Origin: Streptomyces sp. Je 1-332
GTDB lineage: Bacteria > Actinomycetota > Actinomycetes > Streptomycetales > Streptomycetaceae
Length of the DNA stretch: 64,000 bases
Direction of reading: 5' to 3'
Assembly: GCF_040730185.1 (NCBI RefSeq)
Contig: NZ_CP160402.1
Location: forward strand, 1,364,001-1,428,000
The notes under the pieces are model-generated. The model ran no database searches. It saw nothing but the letters and a program-made list of their open reading frames with translations, and had not been told where the DNA came from. Each line of letters begins with the position of its first letter. Within the stretch, counting starts at the first letter, position 1. Below are positions 25,219-33,990 of the stretch, one piece after another. The position numbers and the translations under genes were made by a program.

Positions 25219-26451
25219 TCAAGCGGAGCTGCTCGGCCCCACCTTCACCACGTCGCCGATGACGATGACGGCCGGGGGCTTCACCTCGTGGGCGGCGACC
25301 TCGGCGGCGACGGTCGCGAGCGTGGCGTCCACGCGGCGCTGGGCCGCTGTGGTGCCCTCCTGGATCAGGGCGACGGGGGTCTCGGGCGACCGGCCGTGGG
25401 CGGTGAGCTTCTCGGCGATCCTGCCGATCTTGTCCACGCCCATCAGGACGACGAGGGTGCCGCGCAGCTTGGCCAGTGACGCCCAGTCGACCAGGGAGCG
25501 CTCGTCGTCCGGCGCCACGTGGCCGCTGACCACCGTGAACTCGTGCGCGACGCCGCGGTGCGTGACGGGGATGCCGGCGGCGCCGGGCACCGAGATCGAG
25601 CTGGAGATGCCGGGGACCACCGTGCAGGGGATGCCCGCTTCGGCGAGCGCCTGGGCCTCTTCCATGCCACGCCCGAAGACGAAGGGGTCGCCGCCCTTGA
25701 GACGGACGACCGACTTGCCCTGCTTCGCGTGCTCGATGAGGGCGTTGTTGATGGCCTCCTGGGCCATGTAGCGGCCGTACGGGATCTTCGCGGCGTCGAT
25801 CACCTCGACGTGCGGCGGGAGTTCGTCGAGCAGGTCGCGGGGGCCGAGCCGGTCGGCGATGACCACGTCCGCCTCGGCGAGGAGGCGACGGCCGCGGACC
25901 GTGATGAGGTCCGGGTCACCGGGGCCGCCGCCGACCAGGGCGACGCCGGGGGTGCGGGTGCGGTGGTGGGGCGCCACGAGGGTGCCGTCGCGCAGGCCTT
26001 CCACGACCGCGTCACGGATCGCTGCGGTACGGCGGGGGTCGCGGCCGTGGATGTCCGTGGTGAGCACGGCGACCGTGACACCTTCGGAGCGGCCGGTCGC
26101 GGGGGTCAGGGCGGTGGCCGCGTCGGCGTCGTCCGAGCGGACGCACCAGACGCGGTGGGCCTCGGCTTCCGCGGAGGCCGCCGTGTTGGCCTCGGTGTCG
26201 CTGGTGGCGATGAGGGCGTACCAAGCGTCCCTGAGGTCACCGGCCTCGTAGCGACGGCGCTCCCAGGTGATCTCGCCCGCGTCCGCCATCGCCTCCACGG
26301 AAGGCGTCGCCGCCGGCGATACGAGGAGGATGTCGGCGCCGGCCGCGATCAGGGCGGGGAGGCGGCGCTGGGCCACCTGGCCACCGCCGAGCACTACCGT
26401 GCGGCGGGCGGTGAGGCGGAGGCCTACGGGGTAGGCGGGGCTTTCGGCCAT
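25219..26451 (-). CDS. cobA: Siroheme synthase-like fusion: precorrin-2 dehydrogenase plus uroporphyrinogen-III methyltransferase
   Basis: A 410-residue CysG-like bifunctional protein. The N-terminal 150 residues form a Rossmann domain (VVLGGGQVAQRRLPALIAAG), the precorrin-2 oxidase/ferrochelatase part. The C-terminal 250 residues are the SAM-dependent uroporphyrinogen-III C-methyltransferase (VGGGPGDPDLITVRG, VVRLKGGDPFVFGRG, VPGISSSISVPGAAGIPVTHRG). It makes precorrin-2, the branch point to siroheme and cobalamin. The downstream position of BluB-CobT and CobL on the same strand suggests the cobalamin branch, but siroheme for sulfite reductase is also possible. A symbol cysG would be equally valid. 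Confidence 0.92.
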   Translation of the reverse strand: MAESPAYPVGLRLTARRTVVLGGGQVAQRRLPALIAAGADILLVSPAATPSVEAMADAGEITWERRRYEAGDLRDAWYALIATSDTEANTAASAEAEAHRVWCVRSDDADAATALTPATGRSEGVTVAVLTTDIHGRDPRRTAAIRDAVVEGLRDGTLVAPHHRTRTPGVALVGGGPGDPDLITVRGRRLLAEADVVIADRLGPRDLLDELPPHVEVIDAAKIPYGRYMAQEAINNALIEHAKQGKSVVRLKGGDPFVFGRGMEEAQALAEAGIPCTVVPGISSSISVPGAAGIPVTHRGVAHEFTVVSGHVAPDDERSLVDWASLAKLRGTLVVLMGVDKIGRIAEKLTAHGRSPETPVALIQEGTTAAQRRVDATLATVAAEVAAHEVKPPAVIVIGDVVKVGPSSSA

Positions 26452-26593
26452 GGCGGGTGGCTCCTCGTGCGGGGCGCGGGGCTTTGCGGGTACCGCTGCG
26501 ACGGTGGGGCGGCTGTTTTCATGCTTTGACGTGCGGGTTCAGTATGGCCGGGGCAAGGTGGGGTTCTCTCCCCCAGCCCGCCCCTTCCCGAAA

Positions 26594-26610
26594 CCGGGGC
26601 TTCGCCCCGG
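26594..26610 (-). terminator. Hairpin downstream of bluB-cobT, in a common Streptomyces repeat
   Basis: CCGGGGC / GCCCCGG (26594-26600 with 26604-26610), 3-base loop TTC, lies about 120 bases after the BluB-CobT stop. The flanks (CCCGCCCCTTCCCGA) recur at 53785 and so belong to a dispersed repeat. The 278-base gap 26452-26729 holds no other feature I can support. Confidence 0.5.
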
Positions 26611-26729
26611 ACCCCTGCTCGTCTGCGGGCCGTGGGCCGTTTGTGCCCACCCTTCCCCAAGCTCTCGGCTTCGCTCGACCAGGGGAGACCCCAATCGCCC
26701 TGCGGAACGCCTGCCCACAAACGGAGCGG

Positions 26730-29700
26730 CTACTTCTCGGTGACCCCCGCCGAGTCGAACGTGGCCACCTCGTGCATCGCGCGCGCCGCGCTCTGCACCA
26801 CCGGCAGGGCCAGGAGGGCACCGGTGCCCTCGCCCAGGCGGAGGTCGAGGTCGACCAAGGGGCGCAGGCCCAGCTTGTTCAGGGCCGCCACGTGGCCCGG
26901 CTCCGCGCTGCGGTGGCCCGCGATGCAGGCCGCGAGGACCTCGGGGGCGATGGCGCGGGCGACCAGGGCCGCCGCGCCGGCGCTCACGCCGTCCAGGATC
27001 ACCGGCGTACGGAGGGAGGCGCCGCCCAGGAGGAGGCCGACCATCGCGGCGTGCTCCAGGCCGCCGATGGCCGCGAGGACGCCGATGGGGTCGGCCGGGT
27101 CGGGCTGGTGCAGTTCGAGGGCGCGGCGCACGACGTCGACCTTGCGGCCGTGCATCTCGTCGTTGATGCCGGTGCCACGGCCGGTCACCTCGCCCGGGTC
27201 CGTGTCCGTGTAGACGGAGATGAGGGCCGCGGACGCCGTGGTGTTCGCGATGCCCATCTCGCCGGTGAGCAGGGCCTTGTTGCCCGCCGCCACCAGATCG
27301 CGGGCGGTCTCGATGCCCACCTCGACGGCCGCCTTGACCTCCTCGCGGCTCAGCGCGGGTCCGGTCGTCATGTCGGCCGTGCCCGCGCGGATCTTGCGGG
27401 GCAACAGGCCGGGGGTGGCCGGGAGTTCACTGGCCACGCCCACGTCGATGACGCAGACCTCGGCGCCCACCTGGTTGGCGAAGGCGTTGCAGACCGCGCC
27501 ACCGCCGAGGAAGTTGGCGACCATCTGCGCGGTCACCTCCTGGGGCCAGGCGGTGACGCCCTGGGCGTGCACGCCGTGGTCGCCCGCGAAGATCGCGACG
27601 GCCGCGGGCTCCGGGATCGGCGGCGGGCACTGCCGGGAGAGGCCGGAGAGCTGCGCGGAGATGATCTCCAGCATGCCGAGCGCGCCCGGCGGCTTCGTCA
27701 TGCGCTTCTGCCGCTCCCACGCCTCGCCGAGCGCCTTCGCGTCCAGCGGGCGGATGTTGGAGACGGTCTCGGCCAGCAGGTCGCTCGGGTCCTCGCCGGG
27801 CAGCGCGCGCCGTCCGTACGTCTCCTCGTGCACGACCCACGAGAGCGGGCGGCGCTTGGACCAGCCTGCCTGCATCAGCTCGGGCTCCTCCGGGAACTCG
27901 TCGACGTATCCGACGCAGAGGTACGCGACCACTTCGAGGTGCTCGGGCAGGCCGAGGGCCCTGACCATCTCGCGCTCGTCGAAGAAGCTCACCCAGCCGA
28001 CACCGAGGCCCTCGGCGCGGGCCGCGAGCCAGAGGTTCTCGACGGCGAGGGCCGAGGAGTACGGGGCCATCTGCGGCTGGGTGTGCCGGCCGAGGGTGTG
28101 GCGGCCGCCCCGGGTCGGGTCGGCGGTGACGACGATGTTCACCGGGGTGTCGAGGATCGCCTCGATCTTCAGTTCCTTGAACTGCTTCGCGCGGCCCTTG
28201 GGAAGCGACTTGGCATACGCGTCCTTCTGGCGCATGGCCAGTTCGTGCATCGTGCGGCGCGTCTCCGCCGAGCGGATGACGACGAAGTCCCAGGGCTGCG
28301 AGTGGCCCACGGAGGGCGCCGTGTGGGCCGCCTCCAGGACGCGGAGCAGCACCTCGTGCGGGATGGCGTCGCTGCGGAAGCCGTTGCGGATGTCGCGGCG
28401 TTCGCGCATCACGCGCAGGACGGCTTCGCGCTCGGCGTCGTCGTAGCCGGGGGCGGCGGGCGCCCCCGCCTGCTGGGGCTGCTCCGGCTGCTGGACGGGC
28501 TCCGAGGGCTCGTCCGTGGTTTCCGCCAGGTCGGCGGCTTCGGGCGCCCCGGCAGGCTCGGCTTCGACGACGGCCACGGGCTCGGGAGCCTCGGCGGCTA
28601 CGGCGGTCTCCGCTTCGGCGGGCGCGTCCACTTCGAGGGGCGTGGCTTCGAGGGGCGTGGCTTCGGGGAGCGCCGCTTCGGGGGCCGCCTCCGCCAGTTC
28701 CTGCGCCACGGCCACGGGCTCCTCTGCCGCTTCCGGTACCGCATTTGGTACCGCTTCCGGTGCTGTCTCCGACGCGGGAGTCGCCGCTGCGGGCTCCCCG
28801 CCGTCCCCGCCGTCACGCGGTGCGGGCACGGTGGCCGCGGGCTGTGGGGATGCGGGCTCGGGGGCTTCGGCGGCCTCGGTGGCTTCGGCGGTTTCGAGGA
28901 GGGTCGAGGGCTCCTGGGCGACGACGGGCTCGGGGGCCTCGGTGGCCTCCGGCGTCGCCGGAGCCTCCGGGATGTCGGCTGCCTGAGGGGCGGCCTCGGC
29001 CTCGGCCGGCTCCGGCTCGGCTTCGGGGACCTCGGGCTGCGGGGCCTCGGTGTGCTCCGGGGGTACGGACATGGCGTGCGGAGGCGTCGGCGCCAGGTGC
29101 GGCGTGGTCGGCACCGAGCCCTCGACCGGCACGAACTGGCCCAGGGGCGCGGGAGCCTGGGGGTCCGCGAAGGGCTGGTGTGCGTCGCCGGGGAGTCCCT
29201 CGCCCTGGGGCGCGTGGGCCATGGGGGCCTCTGCGTACGGTGTGGCCTGCGGGGCCTGAGGGGCCTGCGGGATGTGCGGACCCTGGGCCGCGAGCCCCGC
29301 GCCGGCGAGCGGCGCGTCCGACCAGGGCTGTGCCCCGGCCATGGCGAACTGCGGCCGGCCGGTGTCAGGAGCGTGCGCGGGCTCCTGGCTCGCTTCCGGG
29401 GCTGCGAGCGAGGACGGTTCCACGGCAGAGGGCTGGTGGGGCTGCGGCTGTACGGCCGACTGCTGCTCGGCGTCCATGGCGTCGGCGGCATCCGCGGCCT
29501 GCGGGAAGGCGACGACGGGCGTTTCGGCGTCCGGGGCGGGCTGCGGGGCCTCGGGTACCACCGCGTCCTGCGAGCCCTGTGCGTCCTGAGCGTCATGCGG
29601 TTCCGATGTGCCCTCTGCGCCCGGCGTGCCCTCTGTGACGGGAGCGGCGAGAGCAACGGGAGTGACCGGAGTGACGGGAGCGCCGTCCGGGACGACCGTT

Positions 29701-30686
29701 TCTGCTGGTGCGGCGGGCTGCGCAGCCTGCTCGGCCTGCTCGGCCTGCTCCTGAGAAGGCTGCAATGCCTGGGAATGCTGCGGCGCCTGGGAGTGCTGCG
29801 GCTGGGACGTCCACGGCGTCGCGCCCTGCGGCGCGTTCTCACCGAGCTGCTGCCCCTGCAGCGGCCCCCCTTCCTCGTCACGCGGGATGTCGAGGTACTC
29901 GGGCCCCACCGTGGGCGGCCCCGCGTGCCGAGCGGGCGCGGCGTGCTGCGGCGCACCGGCCGGGCCACGGTCGGCGAGGGAACGTACGGGACTCCCCGAG
30001 CCGTCGGGCACGGCGGGACCCGAGGGCCCCCGGTGCAGCGGGCGGCGGGCGGGACCGGGATGCGACGCGGGCGCCGGGGTGGGCGCACCCGGCATCCGGA
30101 CGCCGTTCAGATCGACCGAGCCACTGTCGCGGCCGCCCGTCTCGTGCGGGCCGGGCTGATGCGTGGCCTGCGGCTGCCCGCCCGACTGCTGCCCGACCGC
30201 CTGCTGGGCGAACACCTGCGGGGCGAACACCTGCGGGGCCGCAGCGTGCTGCCCCGCAGCCAAGGATTGATCCACCAAGGACTGATCCATCAAGCCCTGG
30301 TCCACCAGAGCCTGGTCCATCACGGGCTGTTCCGCCAGGGAAGGCGCCGCCACAGGCTGACCCGCCGCATGCTGCCCGGCCGCGTATTGGTTGACCACAG
30401 CCTGACCCAAGCCCTGCTGCCCAACGCCCTGCTGACCAACGCCCTGCTGTTCGGGCACTCCCGGCTGGGCCTGCGGCAGCGGCTGTGCCGGCTGCGGCTC
30501 GCTCCAGGCGCCCTGGGCACCCGGCATCAGCAACAGGTCGTCTTCGTCTGCGGGGGCGACGCTCGCGGCGGGATTCTCGGAGGGGTCGAGGTAGGTGTAC
30601 GCACCCGGGGCGGGGACGCCCGGCTGCTCCACCATGCCTGCGTTCTCCGGCAGTCCCTCGCCCGGGACCTGGCCGGTGTCGGTCAT
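26730..30686 (-). CDS. cobT: Fusion: long disordered N-terminus + BluB-like DMB synthase + CobT
   Basis: A 1318-residue protein. Residues 1 to about 745 are low-complexity Gln, Pro, Ala and Glu-rich sequence with no predicted fold (for example QQGVGQQGVGQQGL repeats). About residues 747-960 are a BluB/nitroreductase-type domain (REAVLRVMRERRDIRNGFRSD, HTAPSVGHSQPWDFVVI), which makes 5,6-dimethylbenzimidazole from FMN. About residues 975-1318 are CobT (GDHGVHAQGVTAWPQEVTAQM, ATGIGT-like GRGTGINDEM, and the catalytic Glu region DLRLGEGTGALLALPVVQ), which attaches the base to nicotinate mononucleotide. Fusion would channel DMB to CobT. ATG 30686 has AGGGG seven bases upstream, so I prefer it to 30704. 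Confidence 0.9.
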   Translation of the reverse strand: MTDTGQVPGEGLPENAGMVEQPGVPAPGAYTYLDPSENPAASVAPADEDDLLLMPGAQGAWSEPQPAQPLPQAQPGVPEQQGVGQQGVGQQGLGQAVVNQYAAGQHAAGQPVAAPSLAEQPVMDQALVDQGLMDQSLVDQSLAAGQHAAAPQVFAPQVFAQQAVGQQSGGQPQATHQPGPHETGGRDSGSVDLNGVRMPGAPTPAPASHPGPARRPLHRGPSGPAVPDGSGSPVRSLADRGPAGAPQHAAPARHAGPPTVGPEYLDIPRDEEGGPLQGQQLGENAPQGATPWTSQPQHSQAPQHSQALQPSQEQAEQAEQAAQPAAPAETVVPDGAPVTPVTPVALAAPVTEGTPGAEGTSEPHDAQDAQGSQDAVVPEAPQPAPDAETPVVAFPQAADAADAMDAEQQSAVQPQPHQPSAVEPSSLAAPEASQEPAHAPDTGRPQFAMAGAQPWSDAPLAGAGLAAQGPHIPQAPQAPQATPYAEAPMAHAPQGEGLPGDAHQPFADPQAPAPLGQFVPVEGSVPTTPHLAPTPPHAMSVPPEHTEAPQPEVPEAEPEPAEAEAAPQAADIPEAPATPEATEAPEPVVAQEPSTLLETAEATEAAEAPEPASPQPAATVPAPRDGGDGGEPAAATPASETAPEAVPNAVPEAAEEPVAVAQELAEAAPEAALPEATPLEATPLEVDAPAEAETAVAAEAPEPVAVVEAEPAGAPEAADLAETTDEPSEPVQQPEQPQQAGAPAAPGYDDAEREAVLRVMRERRDIRNGFRSDAIPHEVLLRVLEAAHTAPSVGHSQPWDFVVIRSAETRRTMHELAMRQKDAYAKSLPKGRAKQFKELKIEAILDTPVNIVVTADPTRGGRHTLGRHTQPQMAPYSSALAVENLWLAARAEGLGVGWVSFFDEREMVRALGLPEHLEVVAYLCVGYVDEFPEEPELMQAGWSKRRPLSWVVHEETYGRRALPGEDPSDLLAETVSNIRPLDAKALGEAWERQKRMTKPPGALGMLEIISAQLSGLSRQCPPPIPEPAAVAIFAGDHGVHAQGVTAWPQEVTAQMVANFLGGGAVCNAFANQVGAEVCVIDVGVASELPATPGLLPRKIRAGTADMTTGPALSREEVKAAVEVGIETARDLVAAGNKALLTGEMGIANTTASAALISVYTDTDPGEVTGRGTGINDEMHGRKVDVVRRALELHQPDPADPIGVLAAIGGLEHAAMVGLLLGGASLRTPVILDGVSAGAAALVARAIAPEVLAACIAGHRSAEPGHVAALNKLGLRPLVDLDLRLGEGTGALLALPVVQSAARAMHEVATFDSAGVTEK

Positions 30687-31040
30687 GCGTAACCCCTCGC
30701 CCATCGGTTAGTGCTTCTTCGACCGCCCCTCAGCCTTCGGCCGGGGAAGCCCCATTGCCCGGAGCGGCGCACCAACCGCCCGTCATCCTCAACGAGCGTG
30801 CGCGCCGCGCGGCACGAACCGCGTACGGACAACAGGCATTGTCCCGGTCGGCCTGCCGCTGCGGCGGCTTGATCCGCAACGGTCCGCTGTGGGCTGCGCC
30901 ACGTTGCGCGCCCTCCGGTCCTGCCGTACCACACACCCCCCAAAACGGGTGAGCTTTCCGGACATTGACCAACTATTTGCCGGACACTCGGGTGCGGTAC
31001 AACAATCGGCCAGCCTACCCCGCACGGTGTGGCAGCAGGG
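30687..31040 (-). promoter_or_regulatory. 354-base leader/intergenic region upstream of bluB-cobT, with paired CCGGACA elements
   Basis: Between cobL and bluB-cobT. Two direct copies of CCGGACA (30958-30964 and 30980-30986), 22 bp apart, sit about 275-300 bases before the cobT start. They overlap a possible minus-strand promoter (TTGTAC upstream, AATAGT downstream). An 86-codon frame (30683-30943, minus) runs through the leader and ends ATGA with the cobT start, but its codon use is poor. No cobalamin riboswitch consensus is seen. Confidence 0.4.
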
Positions 31041-32252
31041 TCACGGGGCGCGATCGGGCAACTGTCCGGAGAGCAGGAAGACCACGGTCCGCTCCCGCTC
31101 CGTCCACGCGCGCGTGTCGAGCTCGACGGACTGGAGCAGCGCGCACTCGACCGCGTATCCGTGCTCCGTCAGGCCCCTGCCGATGAGTTCGGCCGCGTCG
31201 CGGGTCGACGCGTGCGTCACGATGCGCGCCGGGCGCCGGTCGGCGACGGCCGAGACCACCTCGGCTCCCCCGCCCCCGATCCGTACGACATCGGGCTCGG
31301 GCAGGTCTTCGAGGATGTGCGGCGCCATGCCGTGCACGACCTGCGGCTGTACGCCGAAGTGGCGGGCGACCGACGTGGTGCGCGCGCAGGCGTCGGGGTC
31401 GGCGTCGACGGCGATGACGGCGGCGCCGAAGCGTGCCGCCTCCGCGGTGAAGGCGCCGCTGCCGCAGCCGATGTCCCAGACCAGGTCGCCCACGCGGGGT
31501 CCGGTGCGGGCGAGTTGGGCGGCCCGCAGGCGGTCGCTCTCGCCCTCGCCGAGGCCGTCCTCGCCGCCGTAGGCGGGAGCGGGCAGCGCCCAGCCGCGCG
31601 GGGTGCCCGGGTCGCGTCCCGCGATCCAGCCGGTGTCGGAGGCGGCGACCGGGCCGCCGATGACGATGACGACGTTCGGGTCGCGCCAGGTGTGGTCGGC
31701 GGCCTTGTCCGAGGTGAGGACGGTGACCTGTTCGCGCTCGGTGCCGAGCTCCTCGCAGATCACGAAGGTGCGGTGCACACCCTGGAGGAGCAGGCCGAGC
31801 TCGGCCGGACCCGCGCCGGGCGAGGTGAGGACGGCGACCTTGGTGTGCGCACGGCAGACGTTCACGGCGCGGCGCAGCGTGCGGGGGTGGGCGACCACGA
31901 CCTGGGCGTCGTCCCAGGGCATCCCGGCGCGGGCGAAGGCCTGGGCGACGGACGAGACGGCGGGCACGACTTCGACCTCGAGGCCGAATTCGGGGGCGCG
32001 CAGCGTGCGGACGACGCCGAAGAAGCCGGGGTCGCCGTCGGCCAGGACCACGGCGGTGCCGCGGTGGGCGGCGATGCGGCGGGCGGCCAGGCTCACGCTG
32101 CCCAGGCGGATCCGTTCCGCGGTCGGCGGCACTTCGGCGAGCGTCAGGTGGTGAGCGGCGCCCGCGACGAGTGTGGCGGCGCCGAGCGCCGAGCGCGCGG
32201 CGGCGGTCAGCGGCGAACCGTCCCAGCCGATCACCGTGACGCGGTCGGCCAT
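31041..32252 (-). CDS. cobL: Precorrin-6Y C5,15-methyltransferase (decarboxylating), CbiE-CbiT fusion
   Basis: A 403-residue CobL. The N-terminal half is a tetrapyrrole methylase of CbiE type (VTVIGWDGSPLTAAARSALGAATLVAG, VVLADGDPGFFGV). The C-terminal half is a CbiT-type Rossmann methyltransferase (VWDIGCGSGAFTAEAARFGAAVIAVDADPDACA) with the SAM motif GCGSG. It methylates C-5 and C-15 and removes the acetate carboxyl of ring C on the way to cobalamin. ATG 32252 is preceded by GGAG. It is the gene just upstream of bluB-cobT on the same strand. Confidence 0.94.
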   Translation of the reverse strand: MADRVTVIGWDGSPLTAAARSALGAATLVAGAAHHLTLAEVPPTAERIRLGSVSLAARRIAAHRGTAVVLADGDPGFFGVVRTLRAPEFGLEVEVVPAVSSVAQAFARAGMPWDDAQVVVAHPRTLRRAVNVCRAHTKVAVLTSPGAGPAELGLLLQGVHRTFVICEELGTEREQVTVLTSDKAADHTWRDPNVVIVIGGPVAASDTGWIAGRDPGTPRGWALPAPAYGGEDGLGEGESDRLRAAQLARTGPRVGDLVWDIGCGSGAFTAEAARFGAAVIAVDADPDACARTTSVARHFGVQPQVVHGMAPHILEDLPEPDVVRIGGGGAEVVSAVADRRPARIVTHASTRDAAELIGRGLTEHGYAVECALLQSVELDTRAWTERERTVVFLLSGQLPDRAP

Positions 32253-32369
32253 CTTCGTCCGTCTCCTGGGTCTCGCGGGTCGTCTGAGGGGGCCGGGCGT
32301 CGTGTGCAGGGGCAACCGCGTGCGGCCAGGGGCGAGCGTACCTGGTGAACCTCTGTGCCGCTCCGGCGG

Positions 32370-33014
32370 TCAGTTCCAGTCGGAGTAGGCGCTGAACCCG
32401 CTGTCCGCGAGCTGCTCGCCGACTCCCTCCAGATCCTCGGGGAGCAGGCTCCACACGATGAGGTCGGTCCGAACGTCGATCCAGCCTCCGAAGGGATCCC
32501 CGCCGTTCCTCGTACGCGCTATCCAGGCGCCCCGCAGGACTCCCTCGCTGATGCAGCCGATCTTCTGCGCGACCTGCTGGGCGGCCGTGTTGTCGGCGGC
32601 GGTGCGCAGCTCGATGCGCTCGAAGCGCTGGTCGTTGAAGAGCCACTGGGCGGTGGCGAGCGCCGCCTCCGACGCGTAGCCCTCACCGCGGGCCCAGGGG
32701 GCGACGACGTAGTTGAGTTCGCTGGAGCGTACGCGCCAGTCGGTGTCGCGCAGTTGGACGATGCCGACCAGGCGCTGGGTGAGGAACTCCGTGACGGCCA
32801 GGGCGATTCCGCGGCCCTCGGTGCGCTCGGCGGGCGCGACGCGGGTGATCCAGTCGCGGGCGTCGTCCTCGGTGTAGGGCTGGGGCGCGGAGGTCCAGGC
32901 GGTGACCATCTCGTCGTTCATCATCTCCGCGTACGCGGAGACGTCGGCGTCCTCGAACGGGCGCAGCACCAACCGCTCCGTGCTGATGGAGATATCAGGG
33001 AAGGTGGTAGTCAT
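32370..33014 (-). CDS. RimJ/RimL-type GNAT acetyltransferase
   Basis: A 214-residue GNAT of the ribosomal-protein-serine acetyltransferase subfamily. ISTERLVLRPFEDADV starts the domain, and LNYVVAPWARGEGYASEAALATAQWLFNDQRFERIELRTAADNTAAQQVAQKIGC carries the acetyl-CoA loop and the usual Asn-x-x-Ala stretch. Targets could be small molecules or protein N-termini. The start at ATG 33014 has GGAG upstream. It is separated from the met operon by a hairpin terminator, so it is transcribed separately. Confidence 0.88.
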   Translation of the reverse strand: MTTTFPDISISTERLVLRPFEDADVSAYAEMMNDEMVTAWTSAPQPYTEDDARDWITRVAPAERTEGRGIALAVTEFLTQRLVGIVQLRDTDWRVRSSELNYVVAPWARGEGYASEAALATAQWLFNDQRFERIELRTAADNTAAQQVAQKIGCISEGVLRGAWIARTRNGGDPFGGWIDVRTDLIVWSLLPEDLEGVGEQLADSGFSAYSDWN

Positions 33015-33084
33015 GCGCTGCTCCGTAACCTGGAACCCTCGGCCTGCTGGAGAGCCCAGCATGCAGCATGTCGGCGCGCAAACG

Positions 33085-33127
33085 CACCACGGGGTCCGCT
33101 CCTTCATCAGGAGAGGACCCCGTGGTG
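33085..33127 (-). terminator. Terminator of the metNIQQ operon
   Basis: A 13-bp perfect stem (33085-33097 with 33115-33127) with an imperfectly paired top lies 22 bases beyond the stop of the last metQ gene on the minus strand. Confidence 0.75.
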
Positions 33128-33148
33128 AGGGCGGAAACGGACTGTGCG

Positions 33149-33988
33149 TCAGCTCGCCACGACGGGCAGGACGGAGCCCTTGTACTTGTCCTCGATGAAC
33201 TGCTTCACCTCGGGGGAAGTCAGCAGCTCGGCCAGCTTCCTGACCCTCGGGTCGTCCTCGTCGCCCTTCTTGACGGCGAGCACGTTGTTGTACGGGTTGT
33301 CCTTGGGTGACTCCAGAAGGATGGCGTCCTTCTTGGGGCTGAGTCCGGCGTCGAGCGCGTAGTTGTTGTTGATGACCGCGGCTTCGACGTCTTCCAGGGA
33401 GCGCGGCAGCTGGGCGGGTTCCAGCGGCTTGACGGTGAGCTTCTTCGGGTTGGACGTGATGTCCTCGGGGGTCGCGTTCGCGCCGGCCCCCTTCTTGAGC
33501 CCGATGACGCCCTTGGAGGCGAGGAGTTCGAGCGCCCTGCCTTCGTTGGTGGTGTCGTTCGGGACGGCGATGGTGGCACCGGCGGGCAGCTCGGTGACGT
33601 CCTTCGTCTTCTTCGCGTACACCCCCATCGGCGGCAGGTAGACCTCGGTCACCGGCGTGAGCTCCGTCTTCTTGGACTTGTTGAAGTCCTCCAGGTACGG
33701 GGCGTGCTGGTAGAGGTTGGCGTCGAGGGACCCTTCCTGGAGCGCGGTGTTCGGCGTGACGTAGTCCGTGAACTCCGTGATCTGGAGGTCGAGTCCCTTC
33801 TTCTTCGCGAGGTTCTGCTTGATGTACGTGAGGACTTCGCCGGCCGGGGTCGGGGTGGCGCCGACGGTGAGCGTGTCGCCGTCGCCGCCTCCCGAGCCGG
33901 ATCCGCTGCCGCACGCGCTCAGACCGAGCGTCAGGGCGAGCGCGCCGACGGCGACCGTGACGTGCCTGCGGGGGACGTGCCTGCGCAT
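33149..33988 (-). CDS. metQ: Methionine ABC transporter substrate-binding lipoprotein, second copy
   Basis: A 279-residue lipoprotein. The signal peptide ends in LALTLGLSACGSGSG, where LSAC is the lipobox. The body is a MetQ/NlpA-fold periplasmic binding domain (VGATPTPAGEVLTYIKQNLAKK, TEFTDYVTPNTALQEG, AAVINNNYALDAGL). It binds D- or L-methionine outside the membrane for MetNI. It is the last gene of a four-gene operon and starts two bases after the stop of a close paralogue, evidence of tandem duplication. Confidence 0.92.
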   Translation of the reverse strand: MRRHVPRRHVTVAVGALALTLGLSACGSGSGSGGGDGDTLTVGATPTPAGEVLTYIKQNLAKKKGLDLQITEFTDYVTPNTALQEGSLDANLYQHAPYLEDFNKSKKTELTPVTEVYLPPMGVYAKKTKDVTELPAGATIAVPNDTTNEGRALELLASKGVIGLKKGAGANATPEDITSNPKKLTVKPLEPAQLPRSLEDVEAAVINNNYALDAGLSPKKDAILLESPKDNPYNNVLAVKKGDEDDPRVRKLAELLTSPEVKQFIEDKYKGSVLPVVAS

Positions 33989-33990
33989 GA

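Noticed and set aside
26457-30692. A 1411-residue open frame antisense to bluB-cobT
   Set aside because: It is the complement of the BluB-CobT gene; the long frame arises from the third-position GC of the fusion gene and is repetitive.
30683-30943. 86-residue ORF directly before bluB-cobT, ending ATGA with its start
   Set aside because: The overlap is suggestive, but codon third positions are not GC-rich and no ribosome-binding site or family is visible. Kept only as part of the leader description.
32253-32369. Search for a cobalamin or SAM riboswitch upstream of cobL, cobT and metN
   Set aside because: No recognisable B12-box or SAM-box consensus was found by eye. A covariance-model search would be decisive.
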